A DNA stretch of 64,000 bases. Source: Fulvia fulva. Lineage: Eukaryota; Ascomycota; Dothideomycetes; Mycosphaerellales; Mycosphaerellaceae. The stretch spans positions 496,001 through 560,000 of the forward strand of contig NC_063020.1 of the NCBI RefSeq assembly GCF_020509005.1. Direction: 5' to 3'. Below, piece after piece: positions 1 to 11,449 of this stretch (positions within the stretch are counted from its first letter, which is position 1; each line of letters starts with the position of its first letter). The notes under the pieces are model-generated. The model saw nothing but the letters and a program-made list of their open reading frames with translations, did not search any database and was not told where the DNA came from. A program made the translations under genes and the position numbers.

Positions 1-244
1 GCCCTACTAGTATTAGAGATTCCTAGTAAAGGGCCTTCCGCTTCTAATCTATATTACTATCTACTTTCGACTAAGGCCTCTCGTAAACGTTCGTATTAAT
101 AGGTCTTTTCTTGTTAGCTTTTCGCTTATATATAGTAAATATATACGGTATCCTAATACCGGGTCTGTATAACCCTACGTCTCGTTTCTAAGCTAACCTA
201 TTGATCTGGCCCTATTTTAGGATCTCCGTATACTAGTCGCCCTA
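1..244 (-). repeat. RIP-mutated repeat left of the LINE insertion
   Basis: AT-shifted DNA almost lacking CpA and TpG. It is separated from similar DNA at 5,003 only by the LINE and its 13-bp target duplication, so it is most simply the continuation of the element at 5,003-8,783, probably its pol part on the minus strand. No frame is readable for more than a few codons and I cannot name a domain. Confidence 0.45.
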
Positions 245-257
245 TACGGAGTATATA
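245..257. repeat. LINE target-site duplication, left copy
   Basis: The 13 bases tacggagtatata are repeated exactly at 4,990-5,002. The bases outside differ on both sides, so the match ends sharply. It marks the 3' end of the minus-strand LINE. Confidence 0.8.
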
Positions 258-559
258 GATAGATTATTCATTCGCCTGTTTTAGTGCCCTATGGCCTATG
301 CAGGTCTCTCGCTATTTAGGTCTATTTGTGTAGGTAGGAAACCCGATTAACGGATGAAAACCTCCTCGTCTTTGCCCTCCTCGTTCTTTCCTGTCTTGTC
401 CTTTCGTTCTCCTTCCTTCAGGGTACGCTAGTGTCATAGTTGTTACCCTATGACTACCTTGCCCGTAACCCTAGTGATGTCCTCCTCTCGATTCCCTTTC
501 TCCCTTCTGTTTCCCCGGCTCTTCTCTCTCTCTCCCTCCTCTCTATCCACCTTTCCGTT

Positions 560-3500
560 TCTACTGCTAGGGAGAATTGCTCTAGGTAGTCCTCGTTAAG
601 GATCCATCTTGTCACTCTCCTTATATCTTGTCTGTCCTGGATAATGGCCTAGTATTGCCTGTCTCTTGCCTTCGCCCTCCACTGGCTTCTCCCTTTTACC
701 CACTTAGTACAGTTCAGCACTATGTACTCCGGGTTTTGGGATAGGTAGCTACAGGGGCAACGTTTGGAATCGTATCCTGGGACTCTTCTTTGGTATAAGT
801 ATGCTCTCAGCCCAATGTGCTCAGAGCGAATCTGGATAGCTATGCTTGCTTCCGCCCTCTTCAGGTCTTTATAGATAAGGTAGTTATACCTCCCGAAGGT
901 CCTGGCCGCTAGTAGGGCTCCTGGCCTCACCGGTTTTTGGTTCTAACGCGTTTCCTATAGGTGACCTGCGATCCTTTCTGCTTGGCTTTGCTTCTTTTTC
1001 CCTTTGTCCCCTGTGTTAGCTTGCTCCCTCAGAGCTTCTCTCTGTTCAAGGGCTACTAGGATTTCCTGTGATGTTTTTAGGTCTGCTTCCTTCTATAGGA
1101 TCATGTGTGGCCGGTTGGGTCTTCTCCTCCTCTCCTACTGGGTTCTTATCCTTTGAGTAGCTGCTTGGATGGTTCCCTAGGCTAGGTATGCTGATGTCTT
1201 CTCTGCGTATTGACACCTCATGCCCTGGAGGTACTCCCTGATGGGGGCTGTACCTGATTCCATTTCTATTGTCCTGTGAGGGGTTGACTTGTATGCCCCT
1301 AGTACTCTCTTTAGGCAGGCTGCCTACGCTCTGTTAAGGGGGTCCTCAATTCTCTTCGGGATGTGTTTTTCCGCTGCCTAAATTGCTACTCTATATAGCA
1401 TTGCGGGCTTAACAATGGCCTTGTACATAGTCTAGGCCTTTGTGAAGGTCGCCCCCTAGGTTGACGTAGTGAGTCTCTCGATTGATTGTCTGTTAGTGTC
1501 CGCTCTCGCTTGCGCCTTCTTCACTTGTGGTCCCTAGCTGAGTTTCGGGTCTAGCTATATCCCAAGGACTCTGAGTTCCCTTATAGGATGGGTCTCGAAC
1601 CCCTGGATTTTTACTAGTGCTGCTAAGTTGTGTTTTGTCTTTGCCTTACTAAAATGGATAAGTTGGTACTTGTCCGGTGCGAATTTTGCCCTATGCTCTC
1701 TTGCCCACTTTTCGCATTGTCTATGTCTCTCCTCTAGGAGTGCGCAGTTTTCCTCTATAGACCCCGACCACGCTAGGATATTTGTGTTATCCACGAACCC
1801 CGATACTAAGGTGTTTGCTGTTTCTAGGAGTAGGGTCAGGTCGGCCATAAAGAGGAGGAACAGAATTGGGGAGAGTATAGAGCCCTATAGGATGCCCGTG
1901 TTCGCAATTAGGGTCTACGGGGCTTTGAAGGACCCTAGGAGGATCTAGGTTGTTCTGTCCTTAAGGAATGACTATATAAAGTGTACTATCTAGGCTAGGA
2001 TGCTTTTCATTCTAAGGATGTGTAGGAGCCTTGCGTGGGACATATTGTCGAAAGCCCCTGATATGTCTAGTGAAAGTAGTGAGGCTACCTTGTTGTTGCC
2101 ATAGTGCCAGATGTGTCTGATTTGCTCTATGATCAGTTCGACTGCTGTGAGGGTAGATCTCTTTTGTCTCCCCCCTATTTGCGTTGCCGGGAGGAGGTTG
2201 TGTTCTTCTACTATTCCGGTGAGCCTTATAGCCACGACCTTCTCTAGGAGCTTCCCTAGTGTGTTCAGCAACGCAATTGGTCTGTATGACTTCAACTTAG
2301 TATAGTCTTCCTTTTGGGGTTTCCTTAGGACGCAAGTCAGTGATTGCCTAAAGGCCTTTAGGCAATACCCCTACTTTATGTACTGGGTAAAGATTAGCGC
2401 AAGCACTGGAGTGATAAGGCTGCTGCTAGCTTTTAGGTAACAGTTAGGGATCTTGTCTAGGCCTAGGGCTTTATTGCCCTTCAGTTTCTTGATAATGTTT
2501 CCGATCTCTATAGTAGACACTTGCTAGTTAGCCTCCCTTAGCGGAGGAATGTGTGTTCCTAGGATGTTGCTTAGGTCTGCCTCTACCTGAGTCCCGAAGA
2601 AGTGGTCTACGAATGCTTTCGCTTTCCCTATCGGAGTGGTTTGCGTTTCCCCGTCTTAGTCCTATATTGAGGGAAACTGGGGCGGGGAGTTTCGTTCCTC
2701 GTCTAGTTTCCTGGCCCATTCTACTAGTCTCCAGATTTGTTCCGGGTGTTCTGTGATCATCCCTATAGTTGACCTCCACTCCTACGTCTTGTCTCTTCTG
2801 ATCTGCGCCTTCTTTGCTTTGCACGCGTTGTTATAGGCTTCCCAGTTTGCTTAGGTGCGTCGTTGCTCCTATCTCCTTCTTGCTCTCCTTGCCTCCTTGA
2901 CTTTGACTGTGCACTCTAGTGTCCAGTATAGCTTCTAGTATAGCGACCATCTCTTCTCAGGTATATAGGCCTGGGCTGCCCTTTGTATAGCTTCTATCAG
3001 CTGCTCCACTGCTTGGTCAATCCCCTCCGTTATGTGTATATTGTCAATGTTCACCTGTTCTAGTTCGCCTTCTAGCCGCTACTGTACTAGTGTCCACTCG
3101 GCCTGCTTCTAGCAGAGCCTCCTCTCAGGTTCCCTCTCCTCCTCAACTATGAGTTGGATGTCGGTTTGGATTGGATAGTGGTCTGATGAGGACTCTAGTT
3201 GGTCATTGACTGTACAGCTTTCTACCCGTCGTGTTAAGGCGTGGGACATAAAGCATAGGTCTAGCGTGCTAGAACTGTTGTTTCTAGCCTAAGTTTCTGT
3301 TCCCTTTGGCGTGATCAAGTCCATTTGGGCTGTTTCCATCTGACCAATGAGCCTCCCTGCTAAGAAGTGGTGTGCTAGGGTGAAGTCCGATCCCCACTTT
3401 AGGTGGTAGAGGTTGAAATCTCCTATCACGATGTTGTGGTTTTGTTAGTTCATTACTTCCGGGAGCCTTCCTAGCGTGTGTAGTTGTGTGCTGCTTCTGG

Positions 3501-3860
3501 ACTCTAGAGGTGGGTTGTATACGCTATGGATTAGGACTTGGCCTTGAGTTGTTTTGAGCTGCACTGTGGTGATATCCCTGTCGGTACTCGGCCAGGCCTG
3601 CTAGTCCTCTGCTAGTACCTTCTTACTGACATAGATACAAGTTCGTAGGACTCCCTCGGTTCTGTTTATTACTACGTAGTATCTCGGGTCTCGCACAGTT
3701 GATGGAATCCTAGAGTATGGGTTGATCCATAGTTCCTATATTGCTATAATGTGGTGTTCCTCCGGGTCTAAGGCTTGTAGAAAGCTCCTTTGGACCTTGT
3801 CTTTGCTTCTGTTCACATTATACTGAATGATTAATAGTCTGTTAGTATGAGGCATTAGGA
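560..3860 (-). pseudogene. LINE ORF2: endonuclease and reverse transcriptase, broken
   Basis: Reading the minus strand from about 3,860, an exonuclease-endonuclease-phosphatase fold is recognisable by GDFNL with the following H..WGS, and by SSDHYPI at about 3,180. A reverse transcriptase follows at about 2,500-1,550, with the YRPIALLNTLGK block at 2,290 and LDISGAFDNMSHARLL at about 2,060. The end of the protein, at 930-649, has the GLRAYLYQRRVPGYDS..CPC block typical of the Tad C-terminus. These parts would nick target DNA and copy the element's RNA. Many TAG/TAA stops, mostly at Trp positions, separate the parts, so no product is possible. Confidence 0.8.
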
Positions 3861-4179
3861 CATGTTTGTGTCTGGGTCCGTTTGGTCTTGCTGTTGGTCT
3901 TGCTGTTGGTTTTCCCGTCCCTCCTCCTGTTCTTCCCTTTGGGGTTGGCTCCCTATCATTTGGTTGATTCTCATTTGTCTATTGCTCTGCGCTGCCTTGT
4001 ACAAGAACGTTGGTCTCCCTATTGCTGGCACTATTTGTAGCTCCTCTTGTGGCCGGGGTCTCTTATTCGGGTGGGTGGTTCTCTCTGGTTGTTTCTGTTC
4101 ACCTACTAGGAACCTGGTTGGTGTTGTTACCCTTGCTTCCCGCGCTCTCCACTGGGCTAATAGTCTAACTAGGCATTAG

Positions 4180-4860
4180 TTTGACCATGCCGGGTGTTTT
4201 CTCCCACATGCTACGCATCTTGTGTCCTCCTTCCGTTTTTAGCACTCTTGGGTCGCGTGATCACCAGCATAGTGTGAGCAGACTGGTGTGGCTTTGCTAC
4301 ACTTTGGGGCAATATGTCCGTACTGTTGACAGTTGAAACATTGAAGGATTCTGTGGTTGCTCTGATGGATTTCTACATCCAGCCTCTCAAAGTCCCAGTA
4401 CAACCCTTAGTCTAAGACCTTGTTCGCTTGCTCTGGTGTTGCAACCCATAAGATCAGCGAGGAGGCCCTCTTGCCCTCCTCTATCTTCTTCTTGACCCAC
4501 GCTGTCTTTGTGATCTGTAGTCCTAGTGCTGTTACCTGGTTTTGCCTCTAGAGGTTTAGTGTATCCCTTTGTGTATCAAAGGTTCGTGGGACCCTATGCG
4601 CAATTACTATGTACTGTTGATGGGAGACTTTCGCTGTGCTCCCGATCTTCAGTGTCCACTCCTTGTTTATTTCGAGGGCCTTCTTGTCCTGTACGTGTGC
4701 TATAAACAGCTTGACCCCTTTGTTGTCTGCCCTTGCCCCTACTATTCCCTTTACTCCGATCTTCTCGACTATCTCCCTCCCGGTCATCTTTCCTATCTCT
4801 TCCTTCTCTTTCTGGTCCGTAATATGGACTCGTAGTACTGTGCTTTGAGGGGGGGTGGGT
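4180..4860 (-). pseudogene. LINE ORF1 (nucleic-acid-binding gag-like protein), broken
   Basis: On the minus strand an open stretch at 4,787-4,548 resembles the middle of Tad-family ORF1 proteins. Downstream at about 4,345-4,180 there are three CCHC-like zinc knuckles (C-x2-C-x4-H-x4-C spacing). The second has its second Cys changed to Tyr, as expected from TGC to TAC. ORF1 proteins of this class bind the element's RNA. In-frame stops interrupt the frame between and after these parts. The start codon was not located; the 5' end of the element is close by, at 4,989. Confidence 0.7.
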
Positions 4861-4989
4861 TGGCTCGCGATTGTTGCCCAGGTCGTTAGGCCCTAGGTCT
4901 GTCTCGGGTCTCTTTAAGGGTTGTTTCTTGCGTTTCGTGTTGCTGCCTCGATTGCCATGTTGATCGTAGTGCTTGTTTGTCGTTTGAGT

Positions 4990-5002
4990 TACGGAGTATA
5001 TA
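4990..5002. repeat. LINE target-site duplication, right copy
   Basis: Exact second copy of the 13-base sequence at 245-257. It marks the 5' end of the minus-strand LINE. Immediately to its right TpG becomes rare again. Confidence 0.8.
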
Positions 5003-8000
5003 TTTGTAATGACCTACTCTCCTAGAGCGTTAGTAGTCACCTTAGCGCTTAAGTATTAGCGGTTCCCGAGTAGTTCTAGCAATTTCTTCGAATATAGGCT
5101 AAGGTCGAGGACATTTTCTCTTTATTATAATACGGGGCCGCGGTAGTTCTTAAAGTAGTCGAAGATAGTCGTATCTATAGGCTTAGGGTTTAGCTTCGTT
5201 ATACCTTCTTGTCGATGTCGATACGCCGTATTATTAGGATACTCCGCCCCTAATATATTTACTAAGGTCTCCCCGACTAGACTCGAAAAGCGGACTTATT
5301 TTAAAACCGGACTTCTAATACTTATAGCGGGTTAACTACTATAAATCAACCCGCGTTCGTATTTTTTAAGGACTATAGAAGTTCTTAAAGAGTTTTGTAC
5401 TTGTTAGTACCTATAATAGCCGTGAATATTACACTTTTATCTTTCCTACTAGCGATTATTCCCTCCTATAATCTATCGTCGTAGTTACGGTCTATTAGTC
5501 GTACCTTCCTATACTAAGGGCGGCTAAGGATCGTAGGCAAATCTAGATTAGCGGAGACAAACATGTCGATCTAGTAGTATATACTAAATACCTAAGTATT
5601 AAGCTTTAAAATTACCCCCTTAAACTTCGCTCTTCTACCCGCTCCTCGAAAGGACAAGTAGGCGCTAGGTACGATAGGCAAGCCAAACTTATATACTATT
5701 TCGGGCTAATAATGTTGACTTTAGATCTCTCGTTAAGTAGGGCTCGAGTCTAACCTTTACTAGTCCTAAGCTCGGTAACTACCTAAGGGCTAGGTACTAT
5801 TATAAAATCGTCTAGTATACTAGAGAGACCGATCTTTTTAATATTTTCGTACAACCCGGCGGTAGGGACAGCATCCTTACTACATAATATCGTTAAGAAC
5901 ATACCTATAAAGCGAGCTTAATAATTATCCCGAAAGACTTCTTTATTAGCGCCTTCTTCCTCGTCTTTATAGGTAGCGATATGACTCGTACGGACTTTAG
6001 TCCCTTCTTAGCTAGCTAACTTACGGACGGTAGTAAGCTTAGACTATAAATTAGGGGTATTTACTACTCTCCTAAATAAGGTAGTCTTAAACTAGCGACT
6101 ATACCGAAACTAGTCGCGGGCATTAACGTTAAGAAACGTAGTCTAAAGGATTTGATCAATCTAATAGGTCACTCCCTCCTCCTTAGTAACGGGCCTACCT
6201 CGAGTACCGTACTATCGGACGTAGTTATTAATCCTTATCGTCTTTGTATTCTATAGCCGTTTACGCTATACGAATAGGGTATTAATAGGCCCTACCGGCT
6301 ATTCCGAGGGCGTAGGCCTTGACTTAGCTCGAGGCTTAGGTGTCCTTCTTCTAAGAGTCTCCCCTAACGCTACCGTTAACTAGCTTCTACTAGCCCTAGA
6401 ACCGGCGTCTCTAATTATCTCTACCTCCTACTAACCGAGGTCTTCCTACCGGATCTCCTCTTCGAGTTCTTATCGTATAGCTTTAGCGGCCTCGGCTCGT
6501 TCTCTTATTACCTATATACTAGACCTAGTTCGAGGATTCAGGTTCTTTATAATTCCTACTAGAGCTTTGCCTCGAGATTTGTTACTCTAGATTAGGTAGG
6601 CCTTAACCTTAACCTCGTCGTAGTTTATAATCCTACTCCCTTATAGAGCCGGTTCTTCTTCTTCCTTAAACTAGATCTAGTAACTACTAGTAGCCGTCGG
6701 TTACTACCTAGATCTAGTATCTTAAGGGCCGTATTCTATAAGGTGTCGGTTATTAGGTAGAGGTTTAGAGTAGTTAGGAAGCTTTACGCTTAAGACACTA
6801 GTATAATCTCAACCTATCTATTGTTTCTAAAGCGTAGGGATTTTTATGTCCTTATTAGATAGAATCGGGCTATAGTGTTCCTTAAGCTACGGAAGTATAT
6901 CAAGGAGCTTAGGTTTGCTATAGTCCCGTCGGAAGTTAAACTTAGAAGGATTTAGATCGGTCTTCTTTCCTAGGTACTACTAGTTGTTCGTCGCTAAAAA
7001 GACATACCCTTATAAGATAAGGAATAGCATCGCGGGGCACCTATTAGCCTAATGTTCCGTACTACTATAGTTATAATAGTACCTATTAAGCGCTTTAGAC
7101 CGCTCGCGGTTCTATAACTACGGGCGCTATATTAAGTAAACCTATAGTTTAGGTACGCGATCGGGGTTCTCTAGTTATATAGACCTTTAATTTTTACTAG
7201 GGTTAAAGGATCTAACCTATGCCGCGCGACCTCGTTAGTAAGCCTAAATACTTATTTCTACTATTTTCTAAATAAGGTTATCGTCGATAGTAGCGGAAAT
7301 AGCTAGTTTATTAAGTCTATTAATCTTAGGGATTAAGCGCGGTATCTGCTTCATAACTAACCGATAAAGCTACGGTAAAGTAAGTAGAAAGTCCGTATAT
7401 ACGGCCTTCTATCCTTCTTCACTATTAGCAATAATTGTCGCCTCGTCTAGTATCTTTTGAAAGCGCCGAAACTTCTTAGGCTACTTCGGATAGAGCCTAC
7501 ATTTCTTATAAACTGCCTTAGTAACTGACTCTAGGAGCCCCTAAAGTAGAAGACGGCTACGGGATCAATTAGGTTACTAGAGGCTACGAAGAGACGGATA
7601 AACTCCTTTATATCCTATTCCTTAGGGCTTTTCCCTTTCTCGGCCCGGACTATCTCTTCTAGGTATTCTCGACTTCCTAATATCGAATAGGCATCGAATC
7701 TCGAAAATTTAGCTAAGAAGGACCTCCTAAAGGTGCTCCGCCTTACTTACTATCCCTCTAACCTTATTACTAAACGTCGGATAGTAGTCTCGTAGTTACG
7801 CTCGAAACGACCCTAGAAGTTGTCTTTCTTAATTAATAGCCTTAGTAGATACTAGTCTATAAGATTATTAAACCTCTCCTAGAATTCAGTAGCGTTCCTA
7901 CTATTAAAGAGGGGGTTTTCCGGACTCCCTAGAGTAGGGAAGCGAGGTCCTACATTTTCTATAGCAATAGTAAGACGGCTAAATAAGGCTACTATCGCAT

Positions 8001-8783
8001 CCGGACTATAGGGAATTCCTAACGTTATAGTGCCCTTATTTAAGTTATTCTCTTCTTAGTCATTTCGTCGTACTCTTTCTTTATCCTTATTAGAGCCTAA
8101 AGCCTCCGGGATGTTATCTTTGTCGCTATCCGAGTCTTCTATCCCTTCTAGGATTATAGCCTCCCTATAAGGCCTATATACCTTTGTTAGACTTTCTAGT
8201 AACTCTTAGCTAGCTCTAATACTAGTAAACGACTTAAACCTTAATAAAGACATAACTAAAACTTATGACCTTATTCGTAACCTTGCTTATAACGTTATAC
8301 TTACTTTGCTTAATGCTAAGAACCTTGACCTTAGGTGCCTTAATACCTTAAGATTTCGACTTCGAGTCGACCTTGACCTTGATTTTACTAAAATGTACTA
8401 ATAATACTACCGGGTATATACTTAAAACCCCCCTATATTAACTACTAAAATATAGACGACTAACTACCCTAGTAAGTAAGGGCGCGCCTAGTGACCCTAG
8501 GATAGCTTACGCGTAGGTATATATACTTAGCGGTCCGCGGGCCGTGAAATATCTATAGTGATCCTAAAAAAGATAAATCTGAAATTTCTAGATTCCCGTA
8601 TTTTGCCTTATAGAGAGATTCTTTATAAATCCTAGCTTCCTACTAAGGTCGCCTCCTAACTATATATATCTTAGTAGTACCCCTATATACCCTTACTACG
8701 TAATTAACCGTTAAAGGTTAACGAGATTCGACGCGTAAATTTCAGGGTCTAAAGGGGGCTCTTAGCTCGTTAATACTATCCTA
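5003..8783 (-). mobile_element. Gypsy-like element remnant (gag region), heavily RIP-mutated
   Basis: A quasi-open frame on the minus strand begins with ATG at about 8,252 and can be followed, with many TAG/TAA stops, to roughly 7,450. Its composition recalls Gag of fungal Gypsy elements: an acidic leader, then a stretch resembling the 'LF..RNATEF.ERFNNL' capsid region and an 'RLEG' turn. Further down nothing is safely readable. About 3.2 kb follows before the LINE, and the element may continue at 1-244. No LTRs were found; 8,253-8,783 may hold the 5' LTR or leader. The assignment to Gypsy rests on weak similarity read by eye. Confidence 0.4.
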
Positions 8784-8788
8784 GATAA
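8784..8788. repeat. Gypsy target-site duplication GATAA, left copy
   Basis: GATAA immediately before the left LTR, matched exactly after the right LTR at 15,958-15,962. A 5-bp duplication is the usual footprint of Gypsy integrases. Confidence 0.85.
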
Positions 8789-8981
8789 TGTTACGGGTAG
8801 CCCGCGACCCCCGCGACCCCCTACTATAGCTACGTCGGCCCGGCTAAACCGCGGACCTTCCGTATCGGGTTAGCGCGGCTTAGCTTTACTTTATAACTTC
8901 GCCGCGCCTCGCGCTCCTCTTTCGTAGCTTTATAGAACAATAACTATCTCTCCCGGACCCTATAGTACGCGCGCCCTTATA
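8789..8981 (+). repeat. Left LTR of the Gypsy element
   Basis: 193 bp, starting TGTTACGGG and ending ...CCCTTATA, where the terminal CA is read as TA after RIP. It is nearly identical to 15,765-15,957. It is unusually GC-rich for this block because its CpG and CpC cytosines were spared. Confidence 0.9.
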
Positions 8982-9359
8982 GTTTGTTCTACTAGCCTAC
9001 CTAGATTACGGATCTAGGTAAGGGACGCGTAATAATAGGAACAGACTTATAGAACTAAAGAATACGTAACTACGAGCGGGTAGTAGAACACGGTAAGGCG
9101 CTAAGTACGTAGATACCTAGGGAAGTCAACGCCGCGAAGACCTTAGCGATAGCGATAGGTCGCGTTAACAACTATACTATAACGAGTCAGTAGGACTTAT
9201 AGACCTAGAACGGTATACTACTACCGGTAAAGCCCTTAGGTAAGCGTACATCTCTTTTCCTAGATCTCTTATCTTTTCTATAGCCCTAGACTTAAGGTAA
9301 CGACCGGCGTGTCACGATTAATACCGGCGTCGCTCTTTAGTAGGAGTTAGATATAGTAT

Positions 9360-11224
9360 AGGAGAAGGTACTCGATAGGGAATAGAGAGGCGCTATTAAC
9401 TTTATAGAACTCTACGAGCTAAAGGAGTACTAGGAGAAGGGTAGCGACGATATACTACCTATTTACCACTCCCTCGACGAAGCCGAATATATCGCCGCTA
9501 GCGATTTCTAGAACGTCGACGCGAACGACCTCGCCGAGTTGGTCCGAGACTATCCTAAGACTTTATACGACTTTATCCTACGAGGATTTAATACCGCGTA
9601 GACCGCTACCGAGTAAGTCGACGTCTTATAACGTATAAACACCCTCTAGAACGACTAGTACCGTAACCTCTACGCCGAATACGACCGTATCTATTAGATA
9701 CTTAGAACCGAGATGTCCGCCTTATAGAAGATAGTATAGGATCTTAAGAACGTACTAGACCTAGCTAAGTTAAAGGAGGTCTAGGATAAGTATAAGTAAG
9801 CTAATAATCTATATAAACAATTTTACGATCTTAGCGAAAAGGAGAAGAAGAAGGTATAAGAGGCTAAGAAGAAGGCATAAGATACTAAGAGTACAAACTA
9901 GGCGTTATAGAAGGAGATTAATGACTTAAAGACTCGACTCTAAGCTATAGAGGACAACACTACTAACTATAATAGGCGTCGAGGCCGTGGTCCGTTACGC
10001 TCGCGCTCTTACCTACGAGAGACCTCCCTCGAGAAGCTTTAGCGTATATATCGTAAAGCCGCTACCGGGGGCGGTAGGGGTAGTAGTAGAGATAACGATG
10101 ATAATAACGGCCTAGGCCGTAGCGACAAGGATAAGGATCGAGGCCGCGATAATCGCCGCCGTAACTAGCGCTAAGAGACGGTACGTACTAGAGGAGGACG
10201 TACTAATCGTATATAGACACCGCTAGTAGACCTCGCCGAGCGTCTTATTAATATCGACCGTACCTTAGAGCGTAGTATAGAGATCGGTAAGGGAGTGCTA
10301 GATCCTAAGAAGTTTAAGAACGATACCGACCTATCTTTCGATAGTTAGTATACGAGTATCCTACTAAAGCTTATAGTAGTAACCTTCTATACTAAGTAGG
10401 ATGACCTCCGCTTCCTATATAGATAGACTAATAGTAAAGTCTAGACTACTATTAAGCTACGTATCCCTATCCTAGGACATTAGTTATATAACGAGTTTAG
10501 TACCGGCGAGGAGCTACTAGACTAGATAACTCGATAGTACGGCACCCGGAACGAAGCTACAAAGGCTATAGTCGATATTATAACCTATAAGTAGTAGTAG
10601 AAGGAATCCTTTATCGTATTCTTTATACGTTACTCGAAGTTACGTACCTAGATAGACTAGGGGGATGATACCGAGCTAATGCTTTTCCGTAACCGCCTAA
10701 ACCGTAAGTACTTCGTTAAGACATTTAGCGACCGAGAGGTCAACCGTTACCTAAACAGTATATAGGATGTTATTAAGGAGTACACCGAGTTAGACGAGAC
10801 CTTCTACGAGACCGAGTAGCTATACCCTTAGTAGGACAATAACCGCCCTCGTAGTAGCGGCGGAGGAGGCAACTAGAATAACTAGAACCTAGGCCTAACT
10901 AGTAACGTAATAACTACTATAGCTACCGTAGCTAGCGCGACCGGTACGATCGTATAACGCCTACTATAGTACTTAGGTATTAAGAAGAAGGAAGACTTGC
11001 TAGTATACTTTTAGAATCTACTACCGCTTAACCGCGAGGGTCGCGAAGATCTAAAGAAGTAGGGCAAGTACTTCCGTTACCGTACCGGACTATATATTAC
11101 TAGTAACCCCGAGTACGAGATATACGGCTACGACGGCGACTACCGCCTACCTCGACTACGTAACGTAACTCTAAACTTAAGCGCCCTCGCTACCGAGTAG
11201 GGAAATGCCGGGGCTACTACCTAA
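9360..11224 (+). pseudogene. Gypsy gag, broken
   Basis: A plus-strand quasi-frame with many TAG stops. A Gag capsid-like part is seen at about 10,330-10,800, and a zinc-knuckle-like segment at 11,050-11,110 reads GKYFRYRTGL. There the Tyr residues stand where knuckle cysteines are expected (TGC to TAC). Gag would form the particle and bind the RNA. Before it, at 10,050-10,200, is an Arg/Asp/Gly-rich low-complexity stretch. Confidence 0.7.
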
Positions 11225-11449
11225 GTGTAGTAGATAGTAGTTAGAATAAGAATTAGAAAGAGTATAAGATCGAGAGGTATAGAATGTAAGAGACGGACTA
11301 TAGCGGAGAACTTAAGATATCGGCCTATATATTAGAACTATAGTTACCGGATATATACCCTTATATAGTACTACCTATAATAATATAAAATGGAAAGGTA
11401 CGAGGCCTACTAGATTCTGCTTTAACCTCTCTCTTTCTCGATTAGAAAT

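Larger units (their letters stand above)
258..4989 (-). mobile_element. Tad-type LINE retrotransposon, RIP-inactivated
   Basis: A 4.7-kb insertion flanked by 13-bp direct repeats, reading right to left. In order it shows an ORF1 with three zinc knuckles, an endonuclease, a reverse transcriptase and a terminal zinc-containing segment, which is the order of fungal Tad/I-clade LINEs. The length is short for a full Tad element, so the 5' end is probably truncated. TpG is retained but CpA is depleted on the plus strand. The mutations therefore hit mainly one DNA strand, and stops arise from Trp codons on the coding strand while many Gln codons survive. The flanking DNA is hit on both strands, which suggests the LINE arrived later. 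Confidence 0.85.
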
